From: Bifidobacterium aesculapii
GTDB taxonomy: Bacteria > Actinomycetota > Actinomycetes > Actinomycetales > Bifidobacteriaceae
Assembly (NCBI RefSeq): GCF_001417815.1
Contig: NZ_BCFK01000031.1
Location: 83,195 to 147,194, forward strand
Direction: 5' to 3'
Length of the DNA: 64,000 nucleotides
Part shown: one piece after another, positions 55,297 to 63,962 of the stretch
Layout of the letters: each line of letters begins with the position of its first letter
How positions within the stretch are numbered: position 1 is the first letter of the stretch
Made by a program: the position numbers and the translations under genes
The notes under the pieces: model-generated
Seen by the model: the letters and a program-made list of their open reading frames with translations, nothing else
Told to the model about the DNA's origin: nothing
The model's database searches: none

Positions 55297-55923
55297 TCAG
55301 CGGGCGTAGAACTCGACCACGTACTGGATGTTGATCTGGATCGGGATCTCCTCGACCTCGGGCTTGCGGGTCAAGGTGGCCTTCAGGGACGCGAGGTTCA
55401 CGTCGAGGTAGCCCGGAACCGCAGGCAGCACGTCACGGTGAACGCCTTCGGCGGCGATCTGGAACGGCACCATGGTCTGGCTCTTGGCCTTCACCTGGAT
55501 GGTCTGGCCCGGCTTGACGCGGTAGGACGGGCGGTCCACGATGTTGCCGTCCACGAGGATGTGGCGGTGGGTCACGAACTGGCGGGCCTGCGCGGTGGTG
55601 CGGGCGAAGCCGGAACGGAGCACGAGGTTGTCGAGGCGGACCTCGAGATCCTGAAGCATGGCGTTACCGGTCTGGCCGGGGGTGTGCGTACCGGTCTCGT
55701 AGGCGCGGCGAAGCTGCTTCTCGGACAGGCCGTACTGGGCGCGAAGACGCTGCTTCTCACGCAGACGCACCGCGTAATCGGACTCGGTGCGGCGGCGGGT
55801 GCGGCCGTGCTCACCCGGGGCGTACGGGCGCTTCTCGAAGATGCGCTGGGCCTTCGGGGTCAGGGCGATGCCGAGGGCGCGGGACAGGCGCACCTGACGG
55901 CGGGAACGCTGAACGTTCGTCAT
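55297..55923 (-). CDS. rpsD: 30S ribosomal protein S4
   Basis: A 208-residue S4. It begins MTNVQRSRRQVRLSRALGIA and carries RPYAPGEHGRTRRRTESDYA, LREKQRLRAQYGLSEKQ, and the S4 RNA-binding domain VRLDNLVLRSGFARTTAQAR. The zinc-finger Cys residues of some S4 proteins are absent, so it is the Cys-free form. It is monocistronic, between a terminator and the 274-base spacer that holds its promoter. No autoregulatory leader was recognised. Confidence 0.97.
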   Translation of the reverse strand: MTNVQRSRRQVRLSRALGIALTPKAQRIFEKRPYAPGEHGRTRRRTESDYAVRLREKQRLRAQYGLSEKQLRRAYETGTHTPGQTGNAMLQDLEVRLDNLVLRSGFARTTAQARQFVTHRHILVDGNIVDRPSYRVKPGQTIQVKAKSQTMVPFQIAAEGVHRDVLPAVPGYLDVNLASLKATLTRKPEVEEIPIQINIQYVVEFYAR

Positions 55924-56137
55924 TGTTTGTTCCTTGCTTTCTGTCGTTATCTGAACGGAACGCGGTTCTCCCTTGCGGGGAGCCGCGCTGAGCCAGGCCT
56001 CTCCAACGCTTCATCGTGATTGCTCACGAGCGGCCGTACCATACGGATTCGTTACGATTCCGGCTGCCGACCCGTTGACGGGCTAAGACTCCAGACGATG
56101 CCTATCCTGCGATAGACAACGATTGGCCAATATACAC

Positions 56138-56169
56138 CCACGCGCAGGACAAGCCTTTCCCGCGCGTGG
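56138..56169 (-). terminator. Hairpin after the UvrD/PcrA helicase gene
   Basis: CCACGCGC (56138-56145) pairs with 56162-56169 around a 16-base loop, 29 bases after the helicase stop on the minus strand. The trailing bases GTATATTGG do not give a strong U-tract. Confidence 0.55.
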
Positions 56170-56197
56170 CGGCGGGCGGTCCGCCGAAGCCTTTTCA

Positions 56198-58894
56198 TCA
56201 CAGCTTTTCTATCGGGGCGACACGAAGCATGAGGCGCTTGACGCCGTCGGAGCCGAAGTCGACGGTGAGGACCGAATTGCGGCCTTTGTCCTGCACGTCG
56301 ACGACCTTGCCGAGACCGTATCTGTCGTGCGTGATGCGGTCGCCGATCGAGAAGTCCTTGACGTCGAGGCCATTGTCCTTGGTCAGCGAGGACACCGGCA
56401 CGGAGCCGGAGGAGCCGGTCTTCGGCGTGGTGCGGCGCGTCGTGACCTTGCCGGAACGCGAGCCGGAACCGGACGTCGAACCGGACGAACCGTAGCGGGA
56501 CGACGAACCATACTTGCGCGACAAGGAGCCGGCGGAGGCACGGCGACCGGAGCCTCCGCCGTAGGTCGAACCCGAATCGGAGCCGCCATAGGTCGACGAT
56601 CCGTATGACGAACCGTACGACGAACCGGAACGCCCCGAACCATAGCGCGAACCATACGAACCGGAACCGTACGGGGAACCATAGGACGAGCCGGAGCCGC
56701 CGTATGCGGGGCCTGAGGCGAAGTCGTCGTCCCACCCGCCGAACTCGTCGCCGTCGCCGCTCCACTGCGAACGCATGCGTTCGACGCCGGCCTCGCGGCG
56801 CTTCCATTCGATGAGCCCGTCGGGGATCTCGTCTAGGAACTGGCTGGGCAGCATCTCCGCCGCCTGCCCCCACTGCGCGCGCACGGCGGCGCGAGTCACG
56901 TACAGACGCCGCTTGGCGCGCGTGATGCCCACGTAGGCGAGTCGCCTCTCTTCCTGCAGCTCGCTCGTGTCCTCCATCGAGCGGGAATGCGGGAACGTGC
57001 CCTGTTCCATGCCGGTGAGGAACACCACGGGGTATTCGAGTCCCTTCGCGGTGTGCAGGGTCATCATCGTGACCTTGCCGGAATCCTCGTCTGCTCCGGG
57101 CAGCTGGTCGGAGTCGGCGACCAGCGCCGTGGTCTCGAGGAATCCGGCGAGCGTGGCGTCCGGGGTCTTCTGTTCGAACTCGGCGGCGGTGGACTGCAGC
57201 TGGGAGAGGTTCTCGACGCGCGACTCGTCCTGTGGGTCGGTGGATTTGCGCAGTTCGGCCAACAGTCCGGATTTGTCGAGCACTTCGGCGACGACCTCGC
57301 TCGGCTTGGTGTCGTTCGCCCGGGCGAACGCGGACAGACCGGCCATGAGGTCGCGGAACGCGTGCAGCTGGTTCAGCGTGCGGGTGGGGATGCCCTCGAT
57401 TTCGTCCATGCGCATGAGGCCCGCGAAGAAGCTCACGCCGTGCGTGCGCGCGTATTCGAGGATGATGCCTTCGGCGCGCGCGCCGAGACCGCGTTTCGGC
57501 ACGTTGAGGATGCGCCTCAGGTTCACGTCGTCGTTCGGGTTGACGATCGCCTGCAGGTACGCCATGGCGTCCTTGACCTCGCGGCGTTCGTAGAACTTCG
57601 TGCCGCCGACGAGCTGGTAGGGCAGTCCGGCGTTGATGAGCGCCTCTTCGAGCGAACGGGACTGCGCGTTGGCGCGGTACATGATGGCCATGTCCGAATA
57701 GGCGATCGACTCCTCGGCGTGCAGCCGCGCGATCTCGCCCGCGATCCAGAGCGCCTCCTGCTGCGCGTTGTCGGCGGCGTAGCCGACGATCGGCTCGCCC
57801 TTGCCGAGCGCGGTCCACAGTTTCTTCGGCTTGCGACCCTCGTTGTTGGAGATGACCGCGTTCGCCGCGTCGAGAATGGTCTGCGTGGAACGGTAGTTCT
57901 GTTCGAGCATGATGGTCTTCGCGTTCGGGAAGTCCTTCTCGAAGTCCTGTATGTTGCGGATGTCGGCGCCGCGGAACGCGTAGATGGACTGGTCGGAATC
58001 GCCGACCACGGTGATCCATGCGGGGCCCTGGCGGCCTGCGGCGGGACCGGCCGCGCGGGCGGCGCCTGCGAAGCCCGTGGAATCCGGATTCTCCCCCGCG
58101 TCCACGCCGGCGAGCTCCCGTACGAGCACGTACTGCGCGTGGTTGGTGTCCTGGTATTCGTCGACGAGGATGTAGCGGAACTTGTGGTGGTAGTAGTCGG
58201 CGACGGCCGGGTGGTCGCGCAGCAGTTCGACGGTGCGCACGATGAGGTCGTCGAAGTCGACGGCGTTGGCGAGCGCGAGACGGTGCTCGTATTCGGCGTA
58301 GACGACCGCGTAAAGGGCTTCGATGTCGCCGACCGTGCCGATTTTGTAGCCGCGCTGGCCGGGTTTGAAGTCGGGCGCGTATTGGGCGAGTTGGGTCCTC
58401 CAGCCGATGAGCTGGTTCTTGTAGTCGGAGATGCGGCCGAGGATCGATCGTGGCGTGTAGCGTTTGACGTCGATGTTGAATTCGGTGGCGATGATTTTGA
58501 CGAGGCGTTCGGAGTCGGCGGAGTCGTAGATGGAGAAGCCGTTGCTCAAGCCGATTTCCTTGCCGTCGCGGCGTAGGATGCGTACGCAGGCGGAGTGGAA
58601 GGTGGAGACCCACATGCGTTGGGCGACGGGGCCGATGAGGGTTTCGAGACGGTCGCGCATTTCGGCGGCGGCTTTGTTGGTGAAGGTGATGGCGAGGATC
58701 TGGCTGGGCCATGCGGCGAATTGGCTGAGGATCCATGCGATGCGGCGCGTGAGCACGCGGGTTTTGCCGGAGCCTGCGCCGGCGCCGATGAGCAGTGCCT
58801 GGCCGCGGTATTGCACCGCTTGGGATTGTTGCGGGTTGAGGTCGCCGATGAGTTCGTCGGCGTTTCTTGCGATGACGTCCGGATCCTGCTGCAT
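56198..58894 (-). CDS. pcrA: UvrD/PcrA-type DNA helicase with Gly-Ser-Tyr-rich linker
   Basis: An 898-residue superfamily 1A 3'-5' helicase. Motif I is [16 protein letters not shown], then [48 protein letters not shown] and the C-terminal [17 protein letters not shown] with [12 protein letters not shown]. Residues about 722-830 are low complexity, with eleven Tyr-Gly pairs in a Gly/Ser background. The final 60 residues ([16 protein letters not shown]) form the Tudor-like domain by which PcrA contacts RNA polymerase. The start at 58894 follows AAGGGGG. Confidence 0.94.
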   Translation of the reverse strand: MQQDPDVIARNADELIGDLNPQQSQAVQYRGQALLIGAGAGSGKTRVLTRRIAWILSQFAAWPSQILAITFTNKAAAEMRDRLETLIGPVAQRMWVSTFHSACVRILRRDGKEIGLSNGFSIYDSADSERLVKIIATEFNIDVKRYTPRSILGRISDYKNQLIGWRTQLAQYAPDFKPGQRGYKIGTVGDIEALYAVVYAEYEHRLALANAVDFDDLIVRTVELLRDHPAVADYYHHKFRYILVDEYQDTNHAQYVLVRELAGVDAGENPDSTGFAGAARAAGPAAGRQGPAWITVVGDSDQSIYAFRGADIRNIQDFEKDFPNAKTIMLEQNYRSTQTILDAANAVISNNEGRKPKKLWTALGKGEPIVGYAADNAQQEALWIAGEIARLHAEESIAYSDMAIMYRANAQSRSLEEALINAGLPYQLVGGTKFYERREVKDAMAYLQAIVNPNDDVNLRRILNVPKRGLGARAEGIILEYARTHGVSFFAGLMRMDEIEGIPTRTLNQLHAFRDLMAGLSAFARANDTKPSEVVAEVLDKSGLLAELRKSTDPQDESRVENLSQLQSTAAEFEQKTPDATLAGFLETTALVADSDQLPGADEDSGKVTMMTLHTAKGLEYPVVFLTGMEQGTFPHSRSMEDTSELQEERRLAYVGITRAKRRLYVTRAAVRAQWGQAAEMLPSQFLDEIPDGLIEWKRREAGVERMRSQWSGDGDEFGGWDDDFASGPAYGGSGSSYGSPYGSGSYGSRYGSGRSGSSYGSSYGSSTYGGSDSGSTYGGGSGRRASAGSLSRKYGSSSRYGSSGSTSGSGSRSGKVTTRRTTPKTGSSGSVPVSSLTKDNGLDVKDFSIGDRITHDRYGLGKVVDVQDKGRNSVLTVDFGSDGVKRLMLRVAPIEKL

Positions 58895-59132
58895 GCTGCT
58901 TCCCCCTTGTTCCCTGTGTCTGTTCCTCGTCGGGTCGCCCGGCTGCCGTGGGTGCCCTGTCCGTGTTTTCGGCCATCCATGTCTACCACATGCCGTCGTC
59001 GTGCGGGCGATGTGCTCCGGTTCTTGCGGGCGGCGCGTGTTGCGTGTCCGCGTGTATGGTGGCCGGTCAGACGCGAGACGTAGACTGCTGTTCAATCATC
59101 CGTTACCCGCTATTCGTCAAAAGGGGTTGACA

Positions 59133-59714
59133 TTGAAGGAACTTGAGGAGCGCATCCGCAAGGAGGGCACGGTCAAGCCGGGCAATGTGCTGAAGGTGGA
59201 CGCATTTCTGAACCACCAGTGCGATGTGACGCTGTTCGACCATATGGGCGCGGCATGGGCAGAGCATTTCGCGGGCAAGGCCATCACGAAGATCCTCACC
59301 ATCGAGGCTTCGGGCATCGGCATCGCCTGCGTGGCCGCCCGCCATTTCGACGGCATCCCGGTGGTGTTCGCGAAGAAGGCACAGTCCATCAATCTGGACG
59401 GCGAACAGTACACCACCACCGTCTATTCCTTCACCAAGCAGAAAGAATTCCCGGTGATCGTGGCGAAGAAGTATCTGAACGCCGGCGACCATGTGCTGCT
59501 CATCGATGATTTCCTCGCCAACGGCAAGGCGCTGCGAGGCCTGATCGACCTGTGCGAGGCTGCCGGCGCGGTGGTCGAGGGCATCGGCATCGCCGTGGAG
59601 AAGGGCTTCCAGGGCGGCGGCGACAAGCTGCGCGCCGAGGGCTATGACGTGGATTCGCTCGCGATCGTCGAATCGATGGATTCCAAGACTGGCGAGATCG
59701 AGTTCCGCAAGTGA
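59133..59714 (+). CDS. xpt: Xanthine phosphoribosyltransferase
   Basis: A 193-residue purine phosphoribosyltransferase. Recognisable segments are [47 protein letters not shown] and the PRPP loop [13 protein letters not shown]. It converts xanthine to XMP. The start is TTG at 59133, with AAAAGGGG six bases upstream. It is divergent from the helicase and followed 157 bases later by a xanthine permease. No classic purine riboswitch was seen in 58895-59132. TAGACT at 59081-59086 could be the -10. Confidence 0.93.
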   Translation: MKELEERIRKEGTVKPGNVLKVDAFLNHQCDVTLFDHMGAAWAEHFAGKAITKILTIEASGIGIACVAARHFDGIPVVFAKKAQSINLDGEQYTTTVYSFTKQKEFPVIVAKKYLNAGDHVLLIDDFLANGKALRGLIDLCEAAGAVVEGIGIAVEKGFQGGGDKLRAEGYDVDSLAIVESMDSKTGEIEFRK

Positions 59715-59722
59715 TTCGTTCC

Positions 59723-59768
59723 GTCCGCGTGCTTCGGCCGGTCGCCGTATCGGCTGAAGCACGCGGAC
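59723..59768 (+). terminator. Hairpin after xpt
   Basis: GTCCGCGTGCTTC (59723-59735) pairs exactly with 59756-59768, with further inner pairing. It begins eight bases after the xpt stop and has no T-tract. Confidence 0.65.
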
Positions 59769-59772
59769 AGCA

Positions 59773-59824
59773 CTCCGGTTCTTCGCTGGACCGGAGCATG
59801 GCTCCTCGGACGGGGAGCCGTTTT
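59773..59824 (+). promoter_or_regulatory. Attenuator-like region before the xanthine permease
   Basis: Four segments can pair in alternative ways. CTCCGGT (59773-59779) pairs with ACCGGAG (59790-59796). GGAGC (59793-59797) can instead pair with GCTCC (59801-59805). GGCTCC (59800-59805) also pairs with GGAGCC (59814-59819), and that stem is followed by GTTTT, a terminator. This is the 1-2-3-4 logic of transcription attenuation. Confidence 0.55.
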
Positions 59825-59863
59825 CATGTTGACGCCGTTGGCGTCATGTTGATGTCATGTTGA
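59824..59863 (+). repeat. Three TCATGTTGA repeats over the permease ribosome-binding region
   Basis: The nonamer occurs at 59824-59832, 59844-59852 and 59855-59863. GACGCC/GGCGTC (59831-59836 with 59840-59845) forms a small hairpin between the first two. The last copy runs into the Shine-Dalgarno of the permease. Confidence 0.6.
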
Positions 59864-59871
59864 GAGGAACC

Positions 59872-61272
59872 ATGGAAGAAGAGAAGAAGAAGGATGCGGC
59901 CAAGACTGCTGCGACCGGCGCCAAGGCCAAGGCCGGCATCTCGATGGAGGCGCTGACTTCCCTCGACGCGCCGGTGTCGTTCTGGAAGGGCATTCCGTTC
60001 GGACTGCAGCATGTGATGGCGATGTTCGTGGCGAACCTCGCCCCGATCTTCATCGTCGCCTCGGCGGCGAAGATGAGCGCCGAACAGTCGGCCGCGGTCA
60101 TCCAGGCGGGTCTGCTGGTGGCGGGCCTCGGCACCTGCCTGCAGTTGTACGGTGCGTGGCGCATCGGCTCGCGTCTGCCGATGGTCACGGGCATCTCGTT
60201 CACGTATGTGGCGGCCGCGGTCGCGATCTGCGCGGACAAGGGCTATGGCGCGGTCGTCGGCGCGGTGATGGTCGGCGGCCTGCTGGAGTTGGTGCTCGGT
60301 CTGACCGCGCAGTATTGGCGTCGGTTCGTGCCGCCGATCGTCTCCGCGATCGTCGTCACGTCGATCGGCTTCTCGCTGCTCAACGTGGGTGCGACGAGCT
60401 TCGGCGGCGGTTCGGGCGCGAAGGACTTCGGCTCGTGGGAGAATCTCACGCTGGGACTCATCTCGCTGGTGGCGTGCCTCGCGTTCCAGCTGCTCATGAA
60501 GGGCACCGCCAAACAGCTGTCCGTGCTGTTCGGCCTGGTGGTCGGCTATGTTTCGGCAATCGCCATGGGCAAGGTCGACTTCTCCGGGTTCCGGCATCTC
60601 GCCATCGTGTCCGTGCCGCAGTTCATGCCGTTCAAGCCGGAGTTCGACTGGGGTGCGATCATCTCGCTCGGTCTGCTGTACGTGGTCTCCTCCGTGGAGG
60701 TGCTGGGCGACACCGCCGCCCTGACGAAGGTGGGGCTCAACCGCCTGCCGACCGAGAAGGAGACGACGGGCGCGATCGCCGGCGACGGCCTCATCTCCTC
60801 GGTGTCCGGCCTGTTCGGCTGCCTGCCGCTCACCTCGTTCGCGCAGAACATCGGACTCGTGGCGATGACGAAGGTCGTCAACCGCAAGGTGATCCTCTCC
60901 GGTGGCCTGATCCTCGTGGTGGCAAGCTTCGTGCCGGCCATCGCCGAGGTGTTCAATTCGCTGCCGCAGGCGGTGCTCGGCGGTTGCACGATCATGATGT
61001 TCGGCAACATCATCCTTTCCGGCTTCCAGATGATCGCCGAAGCGGGCTTCACGCAGCGCAACATCACCATCGCCGCGCTTTCGCTGACCATCGGCATCGG
61101 CTTCACGCAGGTGAGCGACATCTTCGCCCAGTTCCCGGCCCTGTTCCAGCAGATCTTCGCCTCGAACTGCATCGCCGTCGCGTTCGTCGTCGCCGTGATT
61201 TTGAACGCCGTCCTGCCGAGCGAGGAGCACTTCCTCTCCGCCCCGAAGGAGCACGAGGAAGCCGCCGAGTGA
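59872..61272 (+). CDS. pbuX: Xanthine/uracil permease (NCS2 family)
   Basis: A 466-residue transporter with 14 membrane segments. After a Lys/Ala-rich N-terminus, PFGLQHVMAMFVANLAPIFI opens the NCS2 domain. The substrate region VSSVEVLGDTAALTKVGL and the SFAQNIGLVAMTKVVNRK signature favour xanthine. Adjacency to xpt supports xanthine uptake for salvage. The ATG at 59872 follows GAGAGGA; an upstream ATG at 59857 has no site. A long terminator follows. Confidence 0.9.
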   Translation: MEEEKKKDAAKTAATGAKAKAGISMEALTSLDAPVSFWKGIPFGLQHVMAMFVANLAPIFIVASAAKMSAEQSAAVIQAGLLVAGLGTCLQLYGAWRIGSRLPMVTGISFTYVAAAVAICADKGYGAVVGAVMVGGLLELVLGLTAQYWRRFVPPIVSAIVVTSIGFSLLNVGATSFGGGSGAKDFGSWENLTLGLISLVACLAFQLLMKGTAKQLSVLFGLVVGYVSAIAMGKVDFSGFRHLAIVSVPQFMPFKPEFDWGAIISLGLLYVVSSVEVLGDTAALTKVGLNRLPTEKETTGAIAGDGLISSVSGLFGCLPLTSFAQNIGLVAMTKVVNRKVILSGGLILVVASFVPAIAEVFNSLPQAVLGGCTIMMFGNIILSGFQMIAEAGFTQRNITIAALSLTIGIGFTQVSDIFAQFPALFQQIFASNCIAVAFVVAVILNAVLPSEEHFLSAPKEHEEAAE

Positions 61273-61328
61273 CGGTTCCCATCCGTTCGTCTACGGCGGC
61301 TTGTCTCCGGTGACCCGAACGATACCGG

Positions 61329-61390
61329 AAAGCCTCCGTCCCATCCCCATGAACGACTAGTGTTCGTATGCGGATGGGACGGAGGCTTTT
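61329..61390 (+). terminator. Terminator after the permease, carrying the next gene's Shine-Dalgarno
   Basis: An exact 18-bp stem (61329-61346 with 61372-61389) ends in TTTT. The inner GAAC/GTTC pair (61351-61366) extends it. The right arm contains GGAGG at 61381-61385, eight bases before the ATG of the PP2C-like gene. Confidence 0.8.
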
Positions 61391-61393
61391 GTC

Positions 61394-62233
61394 ATGAGAA
61401 TCATCGAGCGGTACTGCCGGGGCAAGAGGGATGACCAGTCGCTCAACGAGGACGGGTTGGCGGTGACCGCCGATTTCGCTGCGGTGGTGGACGGCGTCAC
61501 CAGCAAGAGCGTACGCTGCCTGTGGCAGCCGAGCGGCGGCGTGGTGGCGAAGGACCTGGTGCTCGCCACAGTCTCCTCAATGCCCGCCGATGCCACGATG
61601 CGCGAGGCGCAACGGTCGATCGACGGGCGTCTGCGCGACGCGTACCGCGGTCGTGGCGTCGACGTTCCGGCCATCACGGACATCATGGAACGCGAACCTG
61701 TGGAACGGTTGCAGGCGAACGCGGTGGTCTACAGTGCGGCGCGGCATGAGGCGTGGCTGTTCGGCGACTGCCAGATCATGGTGAACGGCGTGCAGGTTCC
61801 CACCGTGAAACGCGTGGACGTGCTGTTGGGCGAGCTGCGCACGTTCGCCACGCTCGCGTTGCGGGAAGGGAGTGGGGAGGAGGACAGCCTGCCGAGCTCC
61901 CCCGATCCGGCGCGCGAACTCATCATGCCGTTCCTCAGATTGCAGTCGCGGTTCGCGAACAAGCGCGGACCATACGGCTATTTCGTGTTCGATGGCTATA
62001 CCGACCCCACGTATCCGATCCGCACCATCCACATCCATCCCGGCGACGAGGTGGTGCTCGCCTCGGACGGATACCCGCTGCTGCGCTCCACACTCGCCGA
62101 ATCGGAGCATGAGCTCGCACGACTCAAACGCGAGGACCCCTCCCTCATCGGCTCCGAATACCAGTCCACCAAAGGGTTCGCCCCCGGCCTCGACTCCTTC
62201 GACGACCGCACCTACCTGCGCTTCGTCGCATAA
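61394..62233 (+). CDS. PP2C-like serine/threonine phosphatase
   Basis: A 279-residue protein matching the PP2C fold. The metal-ligand motifs are SLNEDG (Asp20), AVVDGVTSK (Asp33, Gly34), LASDGYPL (Asp225, Gly226) and FDDRTYLRF (Asp270/Asp271). It lacks a regulatory partner domain and no kinase gene is adjacent. Its ribosome-binding site lies inside a terminator stem, so translation from read-through mRNA is probably restricted. Substrate unknown. Confidence 0.7.
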   Translation: MRIIERYCRGKRDDQSLNEDGLAVTADFAAVVDGVTSKSVRCLWQPSGGVVAKDLVLATVSSMPADATMREAQRSIDGRLRDAYRGRGVDVPAITDIMEREPVERLQANAVVYSAARHEAWLFGDCQIMVNGVQVPTVKRVDVLLGELRTFATLALREGSGEEDSLPSSPDPARELIMPFLRLQSRFANKRGPYGYFVFDGYTDPTYPIRTIHIHPGDEVVLASDGYPLLRSTLAESEHELARLKREDPSLIGSEYQSTKGFAPGLDSFDDRTYLRFVA

Positions 62234-62259
62234 GGCCGTGCACCGTGTCCCATCCACGG

Positions 62260-62265
62260 GATAAT
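62260..62265 (+). promoter_or_regulatory. Candidate -10 of the DUF488 gene
   Basis: GATAAT lies nine bases before the ATG at 62275. It predicts a leader of only two or three bases. The 27 bases before it come after the end of the PP2C-like gene. Confidence 0.4.
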
Positions 62266-62274
62266 GATGGGAAT

Positions 62275-62631
62275 ATGGGCATTGGCATCAAACGGATCTA
62301 CGACGAACCGCAACCGACGGACGGGTACCGAATCCTCGTGGACCGACTATGGCCGCGCGGCATGAAGAAGGAGCGCGCCGCCCTTGACATGTGGATGAAG
62401 GACATAGCCCCCTCGACGGAACTGCGCAAATGGTTCGCCCATGATCCGGAACGTTTCGCTGATTTCACGCAACGCTACCGGGAGGAATTGGATGCCAACG
62501 AGACCATGGTCGAAGAACTCGCGGGTCTGTTGCGGGAACGCCGGACGGTCACCCTGCTGTATGCGGCGAAGGATCCCATCGTCAATCACGCGGCGGTACT
62601 GCGCGACTATATGCGCGAACACATGGCTTGA
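62275..62631 (+). CDS. DUF488 family protein (YeaO-like)
   Basis: A 118-residue soluble protein. KRIYDEPQPTDGYRILVDRL and WPRGMKKERAALDMWMKDIA are the family signatures, with SYRREL-like QRYREEL further on and LLYAAKD near the end. Function is unknown. The ATG at 62275 is preferred because family similarity begins there; ten in-frame codons upstream include another ATG. It converges on the methyltransferase gene. Confidence 0.9.
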   Translation: MGIGIKRIYDEPQPTDGYRILVDRLWPRGMKKERAALDMWMKDIAPSTELRKWFAHDPERFADFTQRYREELDANETMVEELAGLLRERRTVTLLYAAKDPIVNHAAVLRDYMREHMA

Positions 62632-62663
62632 CATGCCGTGCGGACGTGTGTGCGCCGCGGAGC

Positions 62664-63458
62664 TCAGATGCGTCTGAGCTCCGCCATGGCGGCATAGTGC
62701 AGTATGTCGAACCGTTCCGGGGCGATGCGCTTGAGCAGGGCCATATGCTCCCGCTCCCATGCGGCGACATGCTCCGGGTCGAGCGACGCGCCGATGCCCC
62801 GGCACGCCTTCATCCGCCCGTTCCAGCTTTCACGGGTGAACGGCACCTTCAACCGGCGCTCCTCGTGGTGGACGAGCTCGAAACCATCCTGATAGCAGTC
62901 CGGGATTGCGATCGGGTGCATCCGCTCCCCCGCACCGCTCCAATGCGGACTGTACTTGAGGACGAGGCGTTCGCTCGCGCCGGCGATCCGGTCCTCGAAC
63001 GGCAGCCATTCCATGACCATCACGAGGAACCGGCCGCCCGGCTTGAGCAGCCGATGCAGCCTACTGCATACGGTCGCATGGTCGAAATACCAGAAGCATT
63101 GGCACGCCGTGACCATGTCGAACGAATCGTCCGGGAAGTCGACGTCCTCCGCCGCCGACACGTGGTATTCGATACCGCGCGTCGCCTCGGCGGATTCGGA
63201 GAGGCGACGCGCCTGCGCGATCTGTTCCGCGGAGACGTCGACACCGACCCATGTGGCGCCGTACCGCGCCATGTTGCGGGGCAGCACGCCGGTGCCGGTG
63301 CCTAGATCGAGCACGCGCTGGCCGTCCCGGCACAGGCCGCGGTCGAGGATCATACGGTAGAACTCCGGCGGATAGATGTCTCGGTATCTCGCGTAATCGG
63401 CCGATGTCCTGCCCCAGTCGAAGGGCGTTCCATCGTCTATGCGTCGGTCAACGATCAT
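62664..63458 (-). CDS. SAM-dependent methyltransferase (class I)
   Basis: A 264-residue protein. SAM motif I is VLDLGTGTGVLPRNMARYG, followed by VGVDVSAEQIAQAR, AEDVDFPDDSFDMVTACQCF and LLKPGGRFLVM. It is a stand-alone methyltransferase of the UbiE/Methyltransf_11 group, whose substrate cannot be read. The start at 63458 follows GAAAGGACGG; an ATG 14 codons upstream is less likely. Confidence 0.88.
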   Translation of the reverse strand: MIVDRRIDDGTPFDWGRTSADYARYRDIYPPEFYRMILDRGLCRDGQRVLDLGTGTGVLPRNMARYGATWVGVDVSAEQIAQARRLSESAEATRGIEYHVSAAEDVDFPDDSFDMVTACQCFWYFDHATVCSRLHRLLKPGGRFLVMVMEWLPFEDRIAGASERLVLKYSPHWSGAGERMHPIAIPDCYQDGFELVHHEERRLKVPFTRESWNGRMKACRGIGASLDPEHVAAWEREHMALLKRIAPERFDILHYAAMAELRRI

Positions 63459-63507
63459 CGGACCGTCCTTTCTCGAAAGCGCCTGCATAAGTCCGCTCAT
63501 AGGATAC

Positions 63508-63538
63508 GCCGGCCCATCGGGGTCACGCCCCGGCCGGC
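63508..63538 (-). terminator. Terminator downstream of the SMR relic
   Basis: GCCGGCC (63508-63514) pairs with 63532-63538, and GGGG (63519-63522) with CCCC (63528-63531) in the loop. It lies one base after the relic stop on the minus strand, where that gene's terminator would have been. Confidence 0.55.
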
Positions 63539-63539
63539 A

Positions 63540-63632
63540 TCAGTCAATGACCTTCAAACCGACGACGCAGGAGACAAACCCGCCGATGAGCAGGATACGC
63601 GTCAGCGAGAAGGTCTCCTCGCGGTCCAGAAC
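63540..63632 (-). pseudogene. Remnant of an SMR (small multidrug resistance) transporter C-terminus
   Basis: The minus-strand frame ends ETFSLTRILLIGGFVSCVVG then LKVID and a stop. This is the form of the last helix of EmrE/SugE-type SMR proteins, where a Glu/Ser-Leu-x-Arg segment is followed by a hydrophobic helix ending GLK. Sequence upstream in that frame loses all similarity and has no plausible start, so the gene is broken. The match is short and rests on memory of the family. Confidence 0.45.
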
Positions 63633-63681
63633 CCTTGCGAGCGGAAAGTAGCGGCATTCCTTTGACGTCATCTTGTCTTGC

Positions 63682-63850
63682 AGGGGTGCATCCGGCCCTT
63701 CTCCGACATCCATCTGCGTTACAAGGGGTACCAGCCGCACTGTATTCCGGCGAAAAACGCCGTATCCGCCCCGATAAGGGGCAGATACGCGCCGGGTCGG
63801 CACCCCTCGAAAGCAAGATGGATATCCGGGAACGGGCACATGTACCCCTC
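63682..63850. repeat. Diverged inverted repeats of about 53 bp
   Basis: The segment 63682-63734 and the reverse complement of 63797-63850 align over about 50 bases with roughly 35 identical positions by eye. Shared stretches include AGGGGT at both ends and ATCCAT in the middle. ACCCCTCGAAA also occurs directly repeated at 63802-63812 and 63844-63854. Between the arms lie hairpins such as CGGCG/CGCCG near 63749-63763. The pair could be the ends of a degraded small element. Confidence 0.5.
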
Positions 63851-63962
63851 GAAACCCGTATTTACCAATGAACGTGCATACTTCGCACCGCTGCCCCACA
63901 TGCCTCCGATGGAACGACGGACAATGCACTGCGCAACACCTGACGCGTGGCGCTCCGACGCC

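Larger units (their letters stand above)
63459..63962. other. Right-end gene-poor region with a decayed gene and repeats
   Basis: No intact gene could be supported in these 504 bases. It holds a terminator-like hairpin at 63508-63538, the remnant of an SMR transporter gene at 63540-63632, a pair of diverged inverted repeats at 63682-63850, and a possible partial gene at the edge of the window. Composition and disrupted frames are those of decaying DNA. Confidence 0.55.

Noticed and set aside
56052..58976. A 974-codon open frame on the minus strand overlapping the helicase gene
   Set aside because: Its translation is Arg/Pro/His-rich low-complexity sequence with no family resemblance. It is a shadow of the pcrA gene in a high-GC genome.
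58895..59132. A purine riboswitch upstream of xpt
   Set aside because: The three-way-junction sequences of the purine riboswitch are not present, and the leader after the likely -10 is only about 40 bases.
63635..63871. A 78-codon plus-strand frame over the right-end repeats
   Set aside because: It runs through both diverged inverted-repeat arms, has no convincing ribosome-binding site, and has no recognisable sequence features.
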